Part shown: in pieces, positions 7,028-16,548 of the stretch
How positions within the stretch are numbered: the stretch's first letter is position 1
Layout: every line of letters starts with the position of its first letter
NCBI GenBank assembly: GCA_052118425.1
Contig: JBQKHF010000014.1
Strand: one strand, 5' to 3'
Source: Roseburia_C sp900315735
Lineage (GTDB): Bacteria; Bacillota; Clostridia; Lachnospirales; Lachnospiraceae
DNA length: 64,000 nt
Position numbers and translations under genes: made by a program
Notes under the pieces: model-generated
Told to the model about the DNA's origin: nothing
The model's input: the letters and a program-made list of their open reading frames with translations, nothing else
Databases searched by the model: none

Positions 7028-8668
7028 TTACTCGCCTCTCTCAGAAAGTCCCCTTGCCCGCTCGATAATCGTTTCCGGGAATCCGGTAAAGGAAAGCAGG
7101 CGGATTGCATTCTGGGAATTTGCCGGTCCCTTCTGCAATTTATAATCAAATACAATATCCTCTTCTCCGAACTCTTCGGAAAAATGATAATTGTCATAAC
7201 CGATTTTGTCAAGCTCCGTCAATTCCTTATCATGGGATGCCACAATTGCAATGCAGTTGTGATGTGCCAGATATTCCATGATTGCTTTCGAAGCTGCAAT
7301 ACGCTCCTGGGTATTGGTTCCTCTTAAGATTTCATCAATGACACAGATAACCAGTTCATCCTCCGACAAAGCATCCAGAATACGCTTTAAATATTTAATC
7401 TCTTTGATAAAATAACTGTCACCGGATAAAATATCGTCTCTTACTGCCATGGATGTAATCATTTTAGCGTGCGGCAGACGCATTCTTTTTGCCGTGCAGG
7501 TATGAATGCTCTGTGCCAGTATCACATTGACGGCTATGGTCTTGATAAAGGTTGACTTACCGGAAGCATTGGAGCCTGTGATAATACAGTTATGCTGAAG
7601 TTCCATAGAATTGGTCACTGCTCCATGAAGCAGCGGATGATAGATTTCTTCCATCTCAAGCTGCTTTGCTTCCTCATATTCCGGTACTGTCACAAGGGGC
7701 AGACTCTTTCGGAAAGAGCCTGTGCTGACTGCTGCATCCATTTCTCCTACCACCCGGTAAATTTTAAGATAAGCGTCCTGGTTATCCATAAACTGATTCA
7801 GTACTTTCATATAAGTAAGGATGTGCCACTGGGTTACTCCCAGCAGGAAATCCTGCAGCATTTCAAACACATCGCCCATGGCATTTCTGCTCTGGATATT
7901 TAACAGAAATGCTTTCTTATCCATTTTGGCAAATACCGGAAGCAGCGGTGCCAGTTCCTCACAGATTTTATCATCCCGATATTCCTCTTCCAGCTCTCTG
8001 GCTACCGTAATCAGGTATGCCGCCGTTCCCATCATATGAATCTCCTGATCAAACTTCAGCCGGACCGTAAAGATATACACCGACAAATTCACAAGAAATA
8101 CTACCACCAAAGCTGACAGAGCGTATATATTATGAAATACAATTGCTGCCACAACAACTACTGCAAGCAATATCCGAAGTACCTGATAAACCCAGAGATT
8201 TGAAATTGCAAAATCCTCTAATGTCCGGATGAAGGATGGAATATAATAAGCCTCGTCTCTCTTTCCAAGCTTTGACAATGTTTCTTCCAGATGATAGCGT
8301 TTTTCATCATCTGCTTCACAAAAAGCTATTCTTTTTTCTAAAAGCTCCTCTTCTTCCTTCGTCTGCTTCGCATAATGAAGCTTTGCATATAAAATTTCTT
8401 CTCCCATGGAGGAATCACAGTTATTGATTCTCTGGTATACATCATCCATATTAAGGTCATTCCATGTAACCTCATCCACCTGTTGTGTTCCGCCAACAGT
8501 ATCCAGATAATTTCTTATCAGTTCTTTTTTGAATTCCTTTTTCTCCGGTTCTTTCCCGTATTTTTCTTTTAATACCCGTTTGTAACGGTTCTTCCAACTC
8601 TTTTTTGTCTTAATTGCTGAATACGTAAATCCTACAATTGCAATTACTACAAGAATTGCTGCTTCCAT
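7028..8668 (-). CDS. Membrane-anchored MutS-like ATPase
   Basis: A 546-residue protein whose C-terminal third is a MutS domain V ATPase: Walker A GSNASGKSTF (about 368-377), Walker B VICVIDEILRGTNTQER (about 448-464), and a trans-acting VASHDKEL. It has no mismatch-binding N-domain. Instead there is one N-terminal hydrophobic segment (2-18) and a central hydrophobic region of about 45 residues, likely two helices (about 160-205). Such MutS-related membrane ATPases recur in Clostridia and are not repair MutS; their role is not established. It overlaps no neighbour but follows the membrane protein gene 8685-10484 by 16 bp, so the two are probably cotranscribed. Confidence 0.85.
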   Translation of the reverse strand: MEAAILVVIAIVGFTYSAIKTKKSWKNRYKRVLKEKYGKEPEKKEFKKELIRNYLDTVGGTQQVDEVTWNDLNMDDVYQRINNCDSSMGEEILYAKLHYAKQTKEEEELLEKRIAFCEADDEKRYHLEETLSKLGKRDEAYYIPSFIRTLEDFAISNLWVYQVLRILLAVVVVAAIVFHNIYALSALVVVFLVNLSVYIFTVRLKFDQEIHMMGTAAYLITVARELEEEYRDDKICEELAPLLPVFAKMDKKAFLLNIQSRNAMGDVFEMLQDFLLGVTQWHILTYMKVLNQFMDNQDAYLKIYRVVGEMDAAVSTGSFRKSLPLVTVPEYEEAKQLEMEEIYHPLLHGAVTNSMELQHNCIITGSNASGKSTFIKTIAVNVILAQSIHTCTAKRMRLPHAKMITSMAVRDDILSGDSYFIKEIKYLKRILDALSEDELVICVIDEILRGTNTQERIAASKAIMEYLAHHNCIAIVASHDKELTELDKIGYDNYHFSEEFGEEDIVFDYKLQKGPANSQNAIRLLSFTGFPETIIERARGLSERGE

Positions 8669-8684
8669 TTTCTTCGCCTTCCTA

Positions 8685-10484
8685 CTATATTTTTCCGATG
8701 GTATCTATCCAGTAAATATTATCTTTATCCACAATTCCATTTACCGTAACTATATCTCCCACATGCAGGAAAATCAGCTGTTCATTATCGAAAAACTTCT
8801 GCCAGTATACCATACCGTCGTCTCCTGCCAGATAAACATAAGTCTCTCCTGCAATCTCCACATACTGTATTTCACTGATTGCAAAACTTCTTGTCTCTGT
8901 CTCACCTTCCGGAATTGTTTTTCCTTTCGATGCGGTCTGTGCATTCTCTGTGGTGTTGTTATTGTCATCGGAAGGATTTTCTGCATTTTCCATATCCTCT
9001 GCATTTTCTGCACTGCCACTGCCTGTCATCTTACGATACTTCGCAAAGCACTCATCAAGACTGGCTGCCGTAGTTACCATATTATAAGATTCTACATTTA
9101 CCATGCCATAAAGCTTTACAATGCCACTGGCGTCTTTTAACACCATAATATAAGTCGGCTGACCTTCTACATTAATCAGGGATGGGAAGGATGCACGGTA
9201 CCCTTTCTCCTGCACTTCTCCTTCAGCGGCTGCCATTGCTGAACTTTCATCCGCTCCTGCGATACTGTAATAGTGTGCTTCTGAAGTTCTCTCATTTACC
9301 AGTATAAATCCGATATTGGATGCATCATCATTGACAGACGTAACTCCGGTATAAATCCAGATATCCCCGTCCTTGGCAACATAGCCAAAGTTTGCTTCAT
9401 AGGATTCCTCATCCCCGTCTTCATCCTCTACTACCGTTTCCGTACATTTCTTACAGCCTTTTTTGCCGAAGATGCTGTTCATAAATCCATTGGATAATTC
9501 TCCATACCAGTTATACTGCTCCACCAGAAGGTCCCCGTCAAAGACATCATCCATCCAGTTTGGTACTTCCGATGCGTCATAATACTGACAGTCTCCGCTG
9601 ATTGGGTCACAGCTGATTGCACCCTCAACAGTCTCTCCACCGAATAAACCGATGGTATATTTATATACACTGGCGATATAGTATGGATTTCCATCTTCGT
9701 CCACTTCAAAATGTAGATTTCCAAAAAGCTTATCCGGGTAATTCATACGGATATGCCGTCTTAAATCCTTGCTAAAATAAGCAGACGGAACATAAATCAT
9801 TCCTTCTTTTACCGGAACATACTGTGCTTTCTGTCCTACCGGATCTACTGTTACATAGCCCGGAACACCATTTTCCTTATTTCCCATATATTTAAAGAAG
9901 CCGGCATATTCTAATGCAGATACTTTCGTTGGTGCTCCCTGATAATCAATCTGTGTATAATCTTCCGATACGTTATACTGGCTCACCACTTCTGAAAGGC
10001 TTCCAATCTCACGATTGCCCAGCAGCACTGCACTGTCCGTATCCATTAACGCAATCTTTGATACAGACGATGCGGTATTGATATCGCTGTTAAAATCGCT
10101 GTCTTCGATGGTCAGGATATTGGCATATGCCTGTGCATGGAACATCTTGCTGCCATAAAATAAAAGAATCAGGAACAGAATTCCGATTACTCCAACTGCT
10201 GCAAAAATGGCATTTACCGGTTTTTCCAGTTTATCTGCTGACTTGCCCTCTGCTTTTCTTGCTGCCAACAATAAAGTGCCAAAAATTCCTAACGGAAATA
10301 ATATCACGCCTATTACAAACAGCCATAAACCTCTGGAATGAATATTCAATGCCGGAAGCAGGAGATAATACATCACTGCCACCCATAAAATATAAATAAC
10401 CGGAAGCACAATGGACAGCCCCTTTACATGCGGCAGCTTTACCTGCATTGTTTCAAACTCCAGTTTCTTCTTTTTCTTTGCCAT
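8685..10484 (-). CDS. Multi-pass membrane protein, large exposed domain
   Basis: A 599-residue protein. After a lysine-rich start come hydrophobic segments at about 26-45, 52-75 and 91-112. A long hydrophilic region (about 113-599) follows with an acidic Asn/Asp/Glu stretch near 490-520 and a CKKC pair near 367. The last 60 residues (QYVEIAGETYVYLAG to VNGIVDKDNIYWIDTI) look like a small OB-type beta barrel. I do not recognise the family. ATG 10484 was chosen because GGGAG lies 7 nt upstream; a longer reading exists but lacks an SD. It sits directly before the MutS-like ATPase gene, suggesting a shared envelope function. Confidence 0.65.
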   Translation of the reverse strand: MAKKKKKLEFETMQVKLPHVKGLSIVLPVIYILWVAVMYYLLLPALNIHSRGLWLFVIGVILFPLGIFGTLLLAARKAEGKSADKLEKPVNAIFAAVGVIGILFLILLFYGSKMFHAQAYANILTIEDSDFNSDINTASSVSKIALMDTDSAVLLGNREIGSLSEVVSQYNVSEDYTQIDYQGAPTKVSALEYAGFFKYMGNKENGVPGYVTVDPVGQKAQYVPVKEGMIYVPSAYFSKDLRRHIRMNYPDKLFGNLHFEVDEDGNPYYIASVYKYTIGLFGGETVEGAISCDPISGDCQYYDASEVPNWMDDVFDGDLLVEQYNWYGELSNGFMNSIFGKKGCKKCTETVVEDEDGDEESYEANFGYVAKDGDIWIYTGVTSVNDDASNIGFILVNERTSEAHYYSIAGADESSAMAAAEGEVQEKGYRASFPSLINVEGQPTYIMVLKDASGIVKLYGMVNVESYNMVTTAASLDECFAKYRKMTGSGSAENAEDMENAENPSDDNNNTTENAQTASKGKTIPEGETETRSFAISEIQYVEIAGETYVYLAGDDGMVYWQKFFDNEQLIFLHVGDIVTVNGIVDKDNIYWIDTIGKI

Positions 10485-10586
10485 ACCTAATCTCCCTATT
10501 CTTCTTTGCAATTTCCATTGTATTATTTAATTAATACAATAACTCAGTTTCCCAATAATGTCAAGTGCAAGCTTCCCAAAACAGTA

Positions 10587-10632
10587 AGAACCTGCCACCG
10601 GCAGCTTTTTACGAATGCCTGATGGCAAAAAA
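10587..10632. repeat. Terminator-linked repeat, copy A
   Basis: Contains the small palindrome CCTGCCACCGGCAG followed by CTTTTTACGAATGCCTGATGG and CAAAAA. It abuts the terminator at 10633-10666 so that on the minus strand the T-tract of the terminator is the first part of the repeat. Related copies are at 16208, 26054, 43885, 51878 and 54615. Confidence 0.8.
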
Positions 10633-10666
10633 GCAGGACGATAGAGAATATGTTCTATCGTCCTGC
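10633..10666 (-). terminator. Terminator after the surface-protein operon
   Basis: GCAGGACGATAG (10633-10644) pairs exactly with 10655-10666; TTTTTT follows on the minus strand. It ends the transcript of the surface protein and the small membrane protein. Confidence 0.85.
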
Positions 10667-10701
10667 ACATTCCTGCTTATTTATAACAATTTTCCGTCTT
10701 C

Positions 10702-10884
10702 TTAAGCTCTTGCTCTTTTGGTCTCTCTCTTTCTGTTCTGAAGGACCATACATACTACTGCAACTACAGTAACAGCCAGTGCAAGAATTCCCATTGGAAG
10801 ATCTTTTGCACAATCTCTTAAGAAAAATAATACTGCCATTGCAATTACATAAATAACTGCGATTACGCTGTCTACTATTTTCAT
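10702..10884 (-). CDS. Small two-helix membrane protein
   Basis: A 60-residue protein with two hydrophobic helices (about 4-24 and 31-48) and a basic tail (NRKRETKRARA), so both ends are probably inside. The ATG follows AGGAGG by 7 nt. It lies 15 bp downstream of the large surface protein, just before the terminator, and is likely cotranscribed. No family recognised. It could help insert or hold the surface protein, but that is inference from position only. Confidence 0.65.
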   Translation of the reverse strand: MKIVDSVIAVIYVIAMAVLFFLRDCAKDLPMGILALAVTVVAVVCMVLQNRKRETKRARA

Positions 10885-10899
10885 TTTCTGTCTCCTCCT

Positions 10900-13800
10900 T
10901 TATGCATTTCTCTTCTGGCGAAGCACTGCTCTTACTACATTATATCCTGCAAATGCAATTGTAAGAATCATCATAATCCAGTGGATGATGCAGTTGTCTT
11001 CTCCTGCCGGATTTGCTGCCAGAGGAACTGCTTCATCTTCTAATGCAGTCACTTCCTGCTCTGCACTATCCTCTGTTACATTTTCCAGTGGAACTTCTTC
11101 ATCCTCTAATACCACTGGTTCTTCTTCATCCTGTGGCTGCTGTACTGCCTGCGGCTGTCTGACTGGTGTCTGTGCCACCTGAGTCTGGGTAACCGGAGTC
11201 TGTGCTGCCTGCGTCTGCGCCGGGGTTACCGGAGTCTGTGCCGCCTCCGGCTGTGTATTATTATCTGCCGGAGTTACTGTTGTTTCTGATGCTGCAGGCT
11301 GAGTCGGCTCAGTTGGCTGGGTCGGCTGTGCCGGTTCGGTTGGCTGTGTTGGCTCGGTCGGCTGAGTTGGTTCAGTCGGCTGGGTCGGCTGGGTCGGTTC
11401 TGTCGGCTGAGTTGGTTCGGTTGGTTCGCTTTCTTTTTCCTTCTCCTCAAAAGAAGCATATACTGCGATATTGTCATTTAAATCTGCAAGATTTACTTTG
11501 CTGCCATCCTCTAATGTCCATCCGGTAAATTCATAGGTTGCTGCCTCTGTCTCTGCCTTTACAGGATCTGTTACAGAAACTTCCGTTCCCTTTACTTCAC
11601 GTACTTCCTGATATACATTTCCATCTACCATAAAGGTAACGGTATAGCTGTTATCAACAATTTCTCCATCGATATGCCAGGAATTCGGATTAATCATCCG
11701 ATACCATTCAACACGATAGAATCTTGCATCATCCCCTGCAATACCACTGTTTGCGGCATATGCTTCCAGAACAGATGCAAGGGTTACCGGCATCTTTCCA
11801 TCACGATTCTTTTCTGCATCAAAGGAAGCTGGTGCGGTAAAACCGGACATATCAGTTGTCACTTTCAGCTGATTTAAGGAAACAGCTGCTCTTCCCACAT
11901 AATCATAATTTGCTGTTGCATCACCGGCTGTTCCTTCCGGACGGGCAACTCCTACTTTCCGGATATAGAACTCTGCCTTCTGTGTAAATGTATCTGCTAC
12001 TTTTACATATACATTATAACCCTCTGCATCACGGGAAAGCTTTGTATAAGATGTAACTACATCTGCATTTTCATCCTCTAAGATAAAGCCGCGGATTACA
12101 CTCTCTTCTGTGGTTACATAATCTGCTGCTTCTTCTAATACAGCCGGGTCTAAAATACTGCTTCCACTTAACAGCAGCTGTTTTCCATTTCCATATTCAG
12201 CATATACTTTTGCACGAATCTTGCTGATTCCAAAGCTTACATTTACAGAACCACTGTAATTACCGGTAAAGGTTACGGTTGCCAAAGCAGTTCCTTCTTC
12301 TACATTATCTTTGTAATCACCAACCGTATAATCGGTTCCTGCTGTTAATACTTTTCCATTATAAGTTACGGTTACATCTTCTTCATTCAGTGTTACTGCT
12401 TTTCCGGTATAATATTTTTCCTTTGCGGCTGCAACCACACTGTCATTTTCTACTTCTTTTGGAAGAATGGTGTAGGTTGTATTTACCGTTCCTTTATAAT
12501 TACCGATTCCGGTAATAGCTGCTGAAGTCTCACCTGCATTCGGATTGCTTCCGCTGTATGTTACCGTATAATCTTTTCCCTCTACTAATGTTTTGTCTCC
12601 GTCTTTTACCACAACTGCAACTGTGCTTCCTGTATACTCGGTATCCTTTGCAGTTACCATTTCATTGGTCAGTGGCTTCTGCTGGATAGTAAAGGTTGCT
12701 TCATTACTGTCTGCGGATTCAAATTTCTTTGCACTGGCTGTTGCAATTACCGTATAAGTTCCTGCATCCACCGGTGCTTTGCTTAATTTATTTCCAGCCT
12801 CATCATAATAAGTATAAGTAATGGAAATGCTTGGATTCTTCTCAATTCCCCAGCTGTATGCATTGGCATCACAGCTTAAGTTCTTCTCATCATTACTGCC
12901 ATTATATTCAAAATCACTGGCTGTAAGATTTGCATACAATGCTTTCAAATAGGTTCTTACCGGTACAATAAATACAGTCTCTTTATAGTTCTTTGCTGCA
13001 TCTCCTTCCGGCACAAATACTACATGATGATCTACATCTTCAAAGATTGCAGTTCCGGTAGTATTAAACCACAGTGTCTCATCCGGGCTCTCCCACTCAA
13101 AATGGCCTTCCAGTTCCTGATTTTCATCATTAACTGCTACTGCCATTCCACCATTGAGATGGGACTCTTTCAGTTTTCCTGACATATGATTAACAGTTGC
13201 AGACGGTTTTTCCTTAATTACTGCCTCTGCCTTATTTACAGTTACAGTATAAGTCTTGCTTCCTGCCTCATATACGTCCGTTGCCGGTGTTGTAACCGTA
13301 TAAGTATAAGTTCCTGCATTTAAAATTTCTTCACCACAGGTTCCAACAGCCCCACTCGTTGGTCCCTCTTTTACAAAATTCTTTGCATTCAGCGTCTGTA
13401 CTTTTCCGTTATAGGTCAGATTTGAAATGCTCTCTTCAAATACCGGAGTTCTCTTGCTGATTTTAATGGTGTACTCTTCTGTTTTCCATTTAAAGCGATA
13501 ATTCTTATATTGGCACTTTAAAGTAACTGTTCCTGTCTTGTCTGCAGTTACAGATACCTCTTTCTTATCTGTATTTTTTAATGTTACCTTATCTTTTCCA
13601 CTGGTAATGCTCCATTTGGTTTCATAGGCAATCCACGCAGAGCACTCGATTTTCTTTGTATCCTGCAACTGCATCTTGATCGTATCATCTTCTGTGGCGG
13701 CTTTTACTGTCATTCCGGTTATTCCGGTTAAAGACAATACCATCAACGCTGCCATAACAAAAGCGGTGATTCTCTTTCCCAACATTTTGGCTACTCTCAT
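10900..13800 (-). CDS. Secreted MBG-repeat surface protein
   Basis: A 966-residue exported protein. A signal peptide (about 1-34, basic start, hydrophobic MAALMVLSLTGITG, ending VKA) leads into Ig-like and MBG-type beta domains. These show repeated Y.G....V...G..Y.VTYS and NAGT/AGTYTYTV motifs (about 110-560). A TVTFMVDG...GWTLEDGS module (about 725-780) follows; it looks like an InlB/Flg_new repeat. Then comes an EPTQPT repeat stretch of about 45 residues and a Gln/Pro/Ala-rich spacer (to about 930). The C-terminus has one membrane helix (IIHWIMMILTIAFAGYNVV) and RQKRNA, with no LPxTG. I chose ATG 13800, 7 nt after AAAGGAG. Probably an adhesin or cell-wall-spanning surface protein. Confidence 0.85.
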   Translation of the reverse strand: MRVAKMLGKRITAFVMAALMVLSLTGITGMTVKAATEDDTIKMQLQDTKKIECSAWIAYETKWSITSGKDKVTLKNTDKKEVSVTADKTGTVTLKCQYKNYRFKWKTEEYTIKISKRTPVFEESISNLTYNGKVQTLNAKNFVKEGPTSGAVGTCGEEILNAGTYTYTVTTPATDVYEAGSKTYTVTVNKAEAVIKEKPSATVNHMSGKLKESHLNGGMAVAVNDENQELEGHFEWESPDETLWFNTTGTAIFEDVDHHVVFVPEGDAAKNYKETVFIVPVRTYLKALYANLTASDFEYNGSNDEKNLSCDANAYSWGIEKNPSISITYTYYDEAGNKLSKAPVDAGTYTVIATASAKKFESADSNEATFTIQQKPLTNEMVTAKDTEYTGSTVAVVVKDGDKTLVEGKDYTVTYSGSNPNAGETSAAITGIGNYKGTVNTTYTILPKEVENDSVVAAAKEKYYTGKAVTLNEEDVTVTYNGKVLTAGTDYTVGDYKDNVEEGTALATVTFTGNYSGSVNVSFGISKIRAKVYAEYGNGKQLLLSGSSILDPAVLEEAADYVTTEESVIRGFILEDENADVVTSYTKLSRDAEGYNVYVKVADTFTQKAEFYIRKVGVARPEGTAGDATANYDYVGRAAVSLNQLKVTTDMSGFTAPASFDAEKNRDGKMPVTLASVLEAYAANSGIAGDDARFYRVEWYRMINPNSWHIDGEIVDNSYTVTFMVDGNVYQEVREVKGTEVSVTDPVKAETEAATYEFTGWTLEDGSKVNLADLNDNIAVYASFEEKEKESEPTEPTQPTEPTQPTQPTEPTQPTEPTQPTEPAQPTQPTEPTQPAASETTVTPADNNTQPEAAQTPVTPAQTQAAQTPVTQTQVAQTPVRQPQAVQQPQDEEEPVVLEDEEVPLENVTEDSAEQEVTALEDEAVPLAANPAGEDNCIIHWIMMILTIAFAGYNVVRAVLRQKRNA

Positions 13801-13962
13801 GTTTTTTCTCCTTTTATTCATTTTATCCATTTCCTGTTGATTTATGAATTGTATAACCAATCATAGCCTACTCTGCGTTATAAAAAGCGTTACATTTTTC
13901 TATTTTTCTTTATTCTTCCAAATTGTACTCAAATCTTCCTGTTTGTATTGTATTCTCCCTAT

Positions 13963-15141
13963 CTAATCCGTCCCATTCACCAATACTTTATGATATTTCA
14001 CATATTTCTTTCCAGCTGTCCGTTCCATCCGCTGATTGATTCGCTCGATAACCAGTCCGCAATTTTCCTCTTCAATGCCAATTAAAAGTATCAGATACTG
14101 GTTTGCGCTGTATCTGGTATACAGGTCTCCGCTGCGCAGGGAGCTTTTCAATGCCTGTTCCAGTTCTGCCCGGATGTATTCGAAATGCACGCCGCCTTCT
14201 GATGCACAGCCTTTTCCATCGGTAATGGTGCTCATAAGAAGCCACGCACTCTTTCCCGTACGCTGCAAAACCCGTTTTGCGAAGCGGTAATTTTCAATGA
14301 AAACAGGATACGAGCAATAAAATGCTCCTTCCTCTCCCTCTTCTTCCAACTTCTCCTGTATTGCCTGAATATGGGTGGCATCCTCCGTAACACAGCTGCT
14401 GATTCGTTTTAATTGTTCCAGCATAGACTTTGAAGGTTCACTGCCAAGCTCTGCCAGCAGCATTTCCTCTGTCTTATGATATAACGCTACCGCCTCTTTG
14501 GAACGCTTCATGGCAATCAACGCCTCCATCTGGTATACCTGCCAGTCATCCAGCGGATAAAGAACCGCTGCTTTTTCTGCTATCTCATATAATTTCTGAT
14601 ACTCCTGCTCGTCCCGGTAAATTCCGCCCAGTCTCTTTACACAGGACATATATAATTTCCGGTATTTCGTTGCCCAGAAAATCACCCATTCCGATGCTCC
14701 CAGTGCCGGAAGGAACTCTCCCCGATACAGTCTGACCGCTTCCTCTAATTCTGTTTTTCCGGAAGCTTCTGCCTGCTTCAATGCATGCTCTGCTTTTTCT
14801 TCAAAGGATATACAATCACAACGGTATGGTATCTCCGGCGTCCAGTAGTAAATCCCTTTCCTGCTTATAATATAATCACTTTCCGGCAGTCCCTGCTCCT
14901 TTAAAAGCTTACGCACCCGGAAAAGAATTGCCCGGAAACTGTTGGATGGATTGGAAACCTCTTCATTTTCCCAAAGTCTTCCCATCAGTTCTTCCCTTGT
15001 TACTCCTTCTGCACCAGCATGCAGAATAATCTGAAGCAGCCGGTTCGTCTTTGTGGTTGATTTCCGGTCTATGATAAAGGACTGATTTCCATATTGCATC
15101 CGAAATGTTCCAAACATACTTACTTCCAATACTTTTTTCAT
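13963..15141 (-). CDS. BTAD / SARP-like transcriptional regulator
   Basis: A 392-residue regulator. The N-terminal winged helix (about 3-100: FGTFRMQYGN, TTKTNRLLQIIL, LWENEE.SNPSNSFRAILFRVRKLL) is followed by a bacterial transcriptional activation domain of TPR-like helices (about 110-260, with YRGEFLPALGASEWV and YPLDDWQVYQMEALIAM). The remaining C-terminal part is not recognised and may sense a signal. ATG 15141 follows GCAGGAG closely. It lies 160 bp upstream of the surface-protein gene, in the same orientation; such pairs are common in Lachnospiraceae, so it probably controls that gene. Confidence 0.85.
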   Translation of the reverse strand: MKKVLEVSMFGTFRMQYGNQSFIIDRKSTTKTNRLLQIILHAGAEGVTREELMGRLWENEEVSNPSNSFRAILFRVRKLLKEQGLPESDYIISRKGIYYWTPEIPYRCDCISFEEKAEHALKQAEASGKTELEEAVRLYRGEFLPALGASEWVIFWATKYRKLYMSCVKRLGGIYRDEQEYQKLYEIAEKAAVLYPLDDWQVYQMEALIAMKRSKEAVALYHKTEEMLLAELGSEPSKSMLEQLKRISSCVTEDATHIQAIQEKLEEEGEEGAFYCSYPVFIENYRFAKRVLQRTGKSAWLLMSTITDGKGCASEGGVHFEYIRAELEQALKSSLRSGDLYTRYSANQYLILLIGIEEENCGLVIERINQRMERTAGKKYVKYHKVLVNGTD

Positions 15142-15317
15142 GTTCTCCTGCCCCCTGCAAGTCATTTTTCCTAATTGCAGTATAAAGGACTTTTCTGTGA
15201 TAGGCAAAATATTTTTCTTATTTCTTCCGGATTGTCAAAACGGAAGATTACTTTTATAATCATATTCATAAATAGTTCTAAAAATAATTGTTTCGAGCTG
15301 TTAGAAAGGATTATTCT

Positions 15318-16187
15318 ATGGAAACAGGATTTATTGATTTACATGTACACTCTACCTGTTCGGATGGAACTTTTACTCCGTCTGAGCTGGTTCATGAAGC
15401 CATGCGGCATTCAATACGTGCCTTTGCCCTTACTGACCATGACTGCATTGATGGCATTAAGGAAGCCCAGGAGGAAGCATTACAGCTTAACTCCCCAGAT
15501 GCACCGGAAGTCATTGCCGGTGTTGAACTCTCCTGCGAACTGAACGGCCGTGAAATTCATATGGTCGGGCTTTATATCAACCCGGAGGATAAAGAACTTT
15601 CCGATAAATTAAATGCTTTCCGTTCTTCCCGCAAAGACCGCAACCGGCTGATGGTTGAAAAACTACAGCAGGAAGCGCATCTTGCCATTGATTATGACAG
15701 TCTTATCAAAGAATTTCCGGATGCAGTAATTACAAGAGCCCATATTGCAAGATATCTTGTAAATCATGGACTTGCCAAAGATATGAATGCCGTATTCAGT
15801 AAGTATATCGGGGATGACTGTCCTTATTATGTGGACCGTCCTAAAATCACGCCGCAGGAAGGCATTTCCCTGATTCATCATGCAGGAGGTCTTGCCATCT
15901 TAGCACACCCGGTACTCTATCACATGAATGCAGACCGATTGGATGCTCTGGTTCAGACACTGGTAGAAGAAAGCCATTTAGATGGCATTGAAGCTGTCTA
16001 TTCCACCTACCAGCTTGGCGACGAACGAAACATTAAGAAGCTTGCCGGAAAATACCATCTTCTTATCTCCGGCGGCTCTGATTTTCACGGAAGCAACAAA
16101 CCTTATATTTCCATGGGAAACGGCACAAGACATATGCCGATTCCTTATTATATTTTATCGGATATTAAAAATGCACGGCATGACTGA
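15318..16187 (+). CDS. PHP-domain phosphoesterase
   Basis: A 289-residue enzyme of the PHP family, related to E. coli YciV (RnaA/TrpH), which hydrolyses 3',5'-nucleoside bisphosphates and trims RNA 5' ends. The metal-binding motifs are clear: DLHVHSTCSDG (about 7-17), ALTDHDCIDG (about 40-49), an E in AGVELSCE (about 71), H in RAHIARYL and AHPVLYH, and SGGSDFHG near 256. The length is right for YciV. ATG 15318 lies 7 nt after AAAGGA. The gene is divergent from the BTAD regulator and ends at a shared bidirectional terminator with ppk. Confidence 0.88.
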   Translation: METGFIDLHVHSTCSDGTFTPSELVHEAMRHSIRAFALTDHDCIDGIKEAQEEALQLNSPDAPEVIAGVELSCELNGREIHMVGLYINPEDKELSDKLNAFRSSRKDRNRLMVEKLQQEAHLAIDYDSLIKEFPDAVITRAHIARYLVNHGLAKDMNAVFSKYIGDDCPYYVDRPKITPQEGISLIHHAGGLAILAHPVLYHMNADRLDALVQTLVEESHLDGIEAVYSTYQLGDERNIKKLAGKYHLLISGGSDFHGSNKPYISMGNGTRHMPIPYYILSDIKNARHD

Positions 16188-16207
16188 TAGCTTACATCTG
16201 CCGTCTA

Positions 16208-16249
16208 AAGAAGCTGCCACCGGCAGCTTCTTGCGGATGCCCGGAAACA
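16208..16249. repeat. Terminator-linked repeat, copy B
   Basis: GAAGCTGCC-ACC-GGCAGCTTC is a perfect 9-bp hairpin here, followed by TTGCGGATGCCCGGAAACAA. It directly abuts the terminator hairpin at 16251-16293. Confidence 0.8.
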
Positions 16250-16250
16250 A

Positions 16251-16293
16251 GAGGGACTGTGGTTTTACAATTTCTGTAAAACCACAGTCCCTC
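16251..16293. terminator. Bidirectional terminator between PHP gene and ppk
   Basis: A perfect 19-bp stem (16251-16269 with 16275-16293) and 5-nt loop. T-rich sequence follows on both strands, so it can end the plus-strand PHP gene and the minus-strand ppk operon. Confidence 0.88.
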
Positions 16294-16308
16294 TTTTATC
16301 ACTACTTT

Positions 16309-16500
16309 TTAATTTTTGTCTTTCACCTCGTCTAATGCATTTCGAAAGATTCGTTCAAATTCATTTTCGGAACATTTTTTCCGACTGGATTCCTCCGAAT
16401 ACTCTCTATTATGCTGTCGTGCCTGCTCGTGAACGAGCAATACAACTGGAACCTTAAAATAACCGTCATATCCGTATGCGACAATCCCCTCCCTGGAGCT
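16309..16500 (-). other. Protein-like open frame without a start codon
   Basis: Immediately downstream of ppk an open frame of 63 codons ends at 16309. It reads REGIVAYGYDGYFKVPVVLL then VHEQARQHNREYSEESSR and ends NEFERIFRNALDEVKDKN. The composition is that of a real protein, but the frame holds no ATG or GTG and is closed upstream by TAA. GGGAGGGG lies just before a possible ATT. It may be the tail of a gene whose start was lost, or a small protein with a rare start. The rest of the 16188-16548 gap holds the repeat and terminator. Confidence 0.35.
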
Positions 16501-16548
16501 TTATTTCAATGGTTTCATATTATATATCGGCAAAAGTATCTGTTTTCT

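Noticed and set aside
11274..11477. Repeat stretch that resembles a CRISPR array or repeat locus
   Set aside because: It is the EPTQPT-coding part of the surface protein. The units are about 9-18 bp with no spacers.
11202..11528. Long plus-strand frame opposite the surface-protein stalk
   Set aside because: It is the antisense of the proline/threonine repeat, which stays open by composition. No SD and no recognisable protein.
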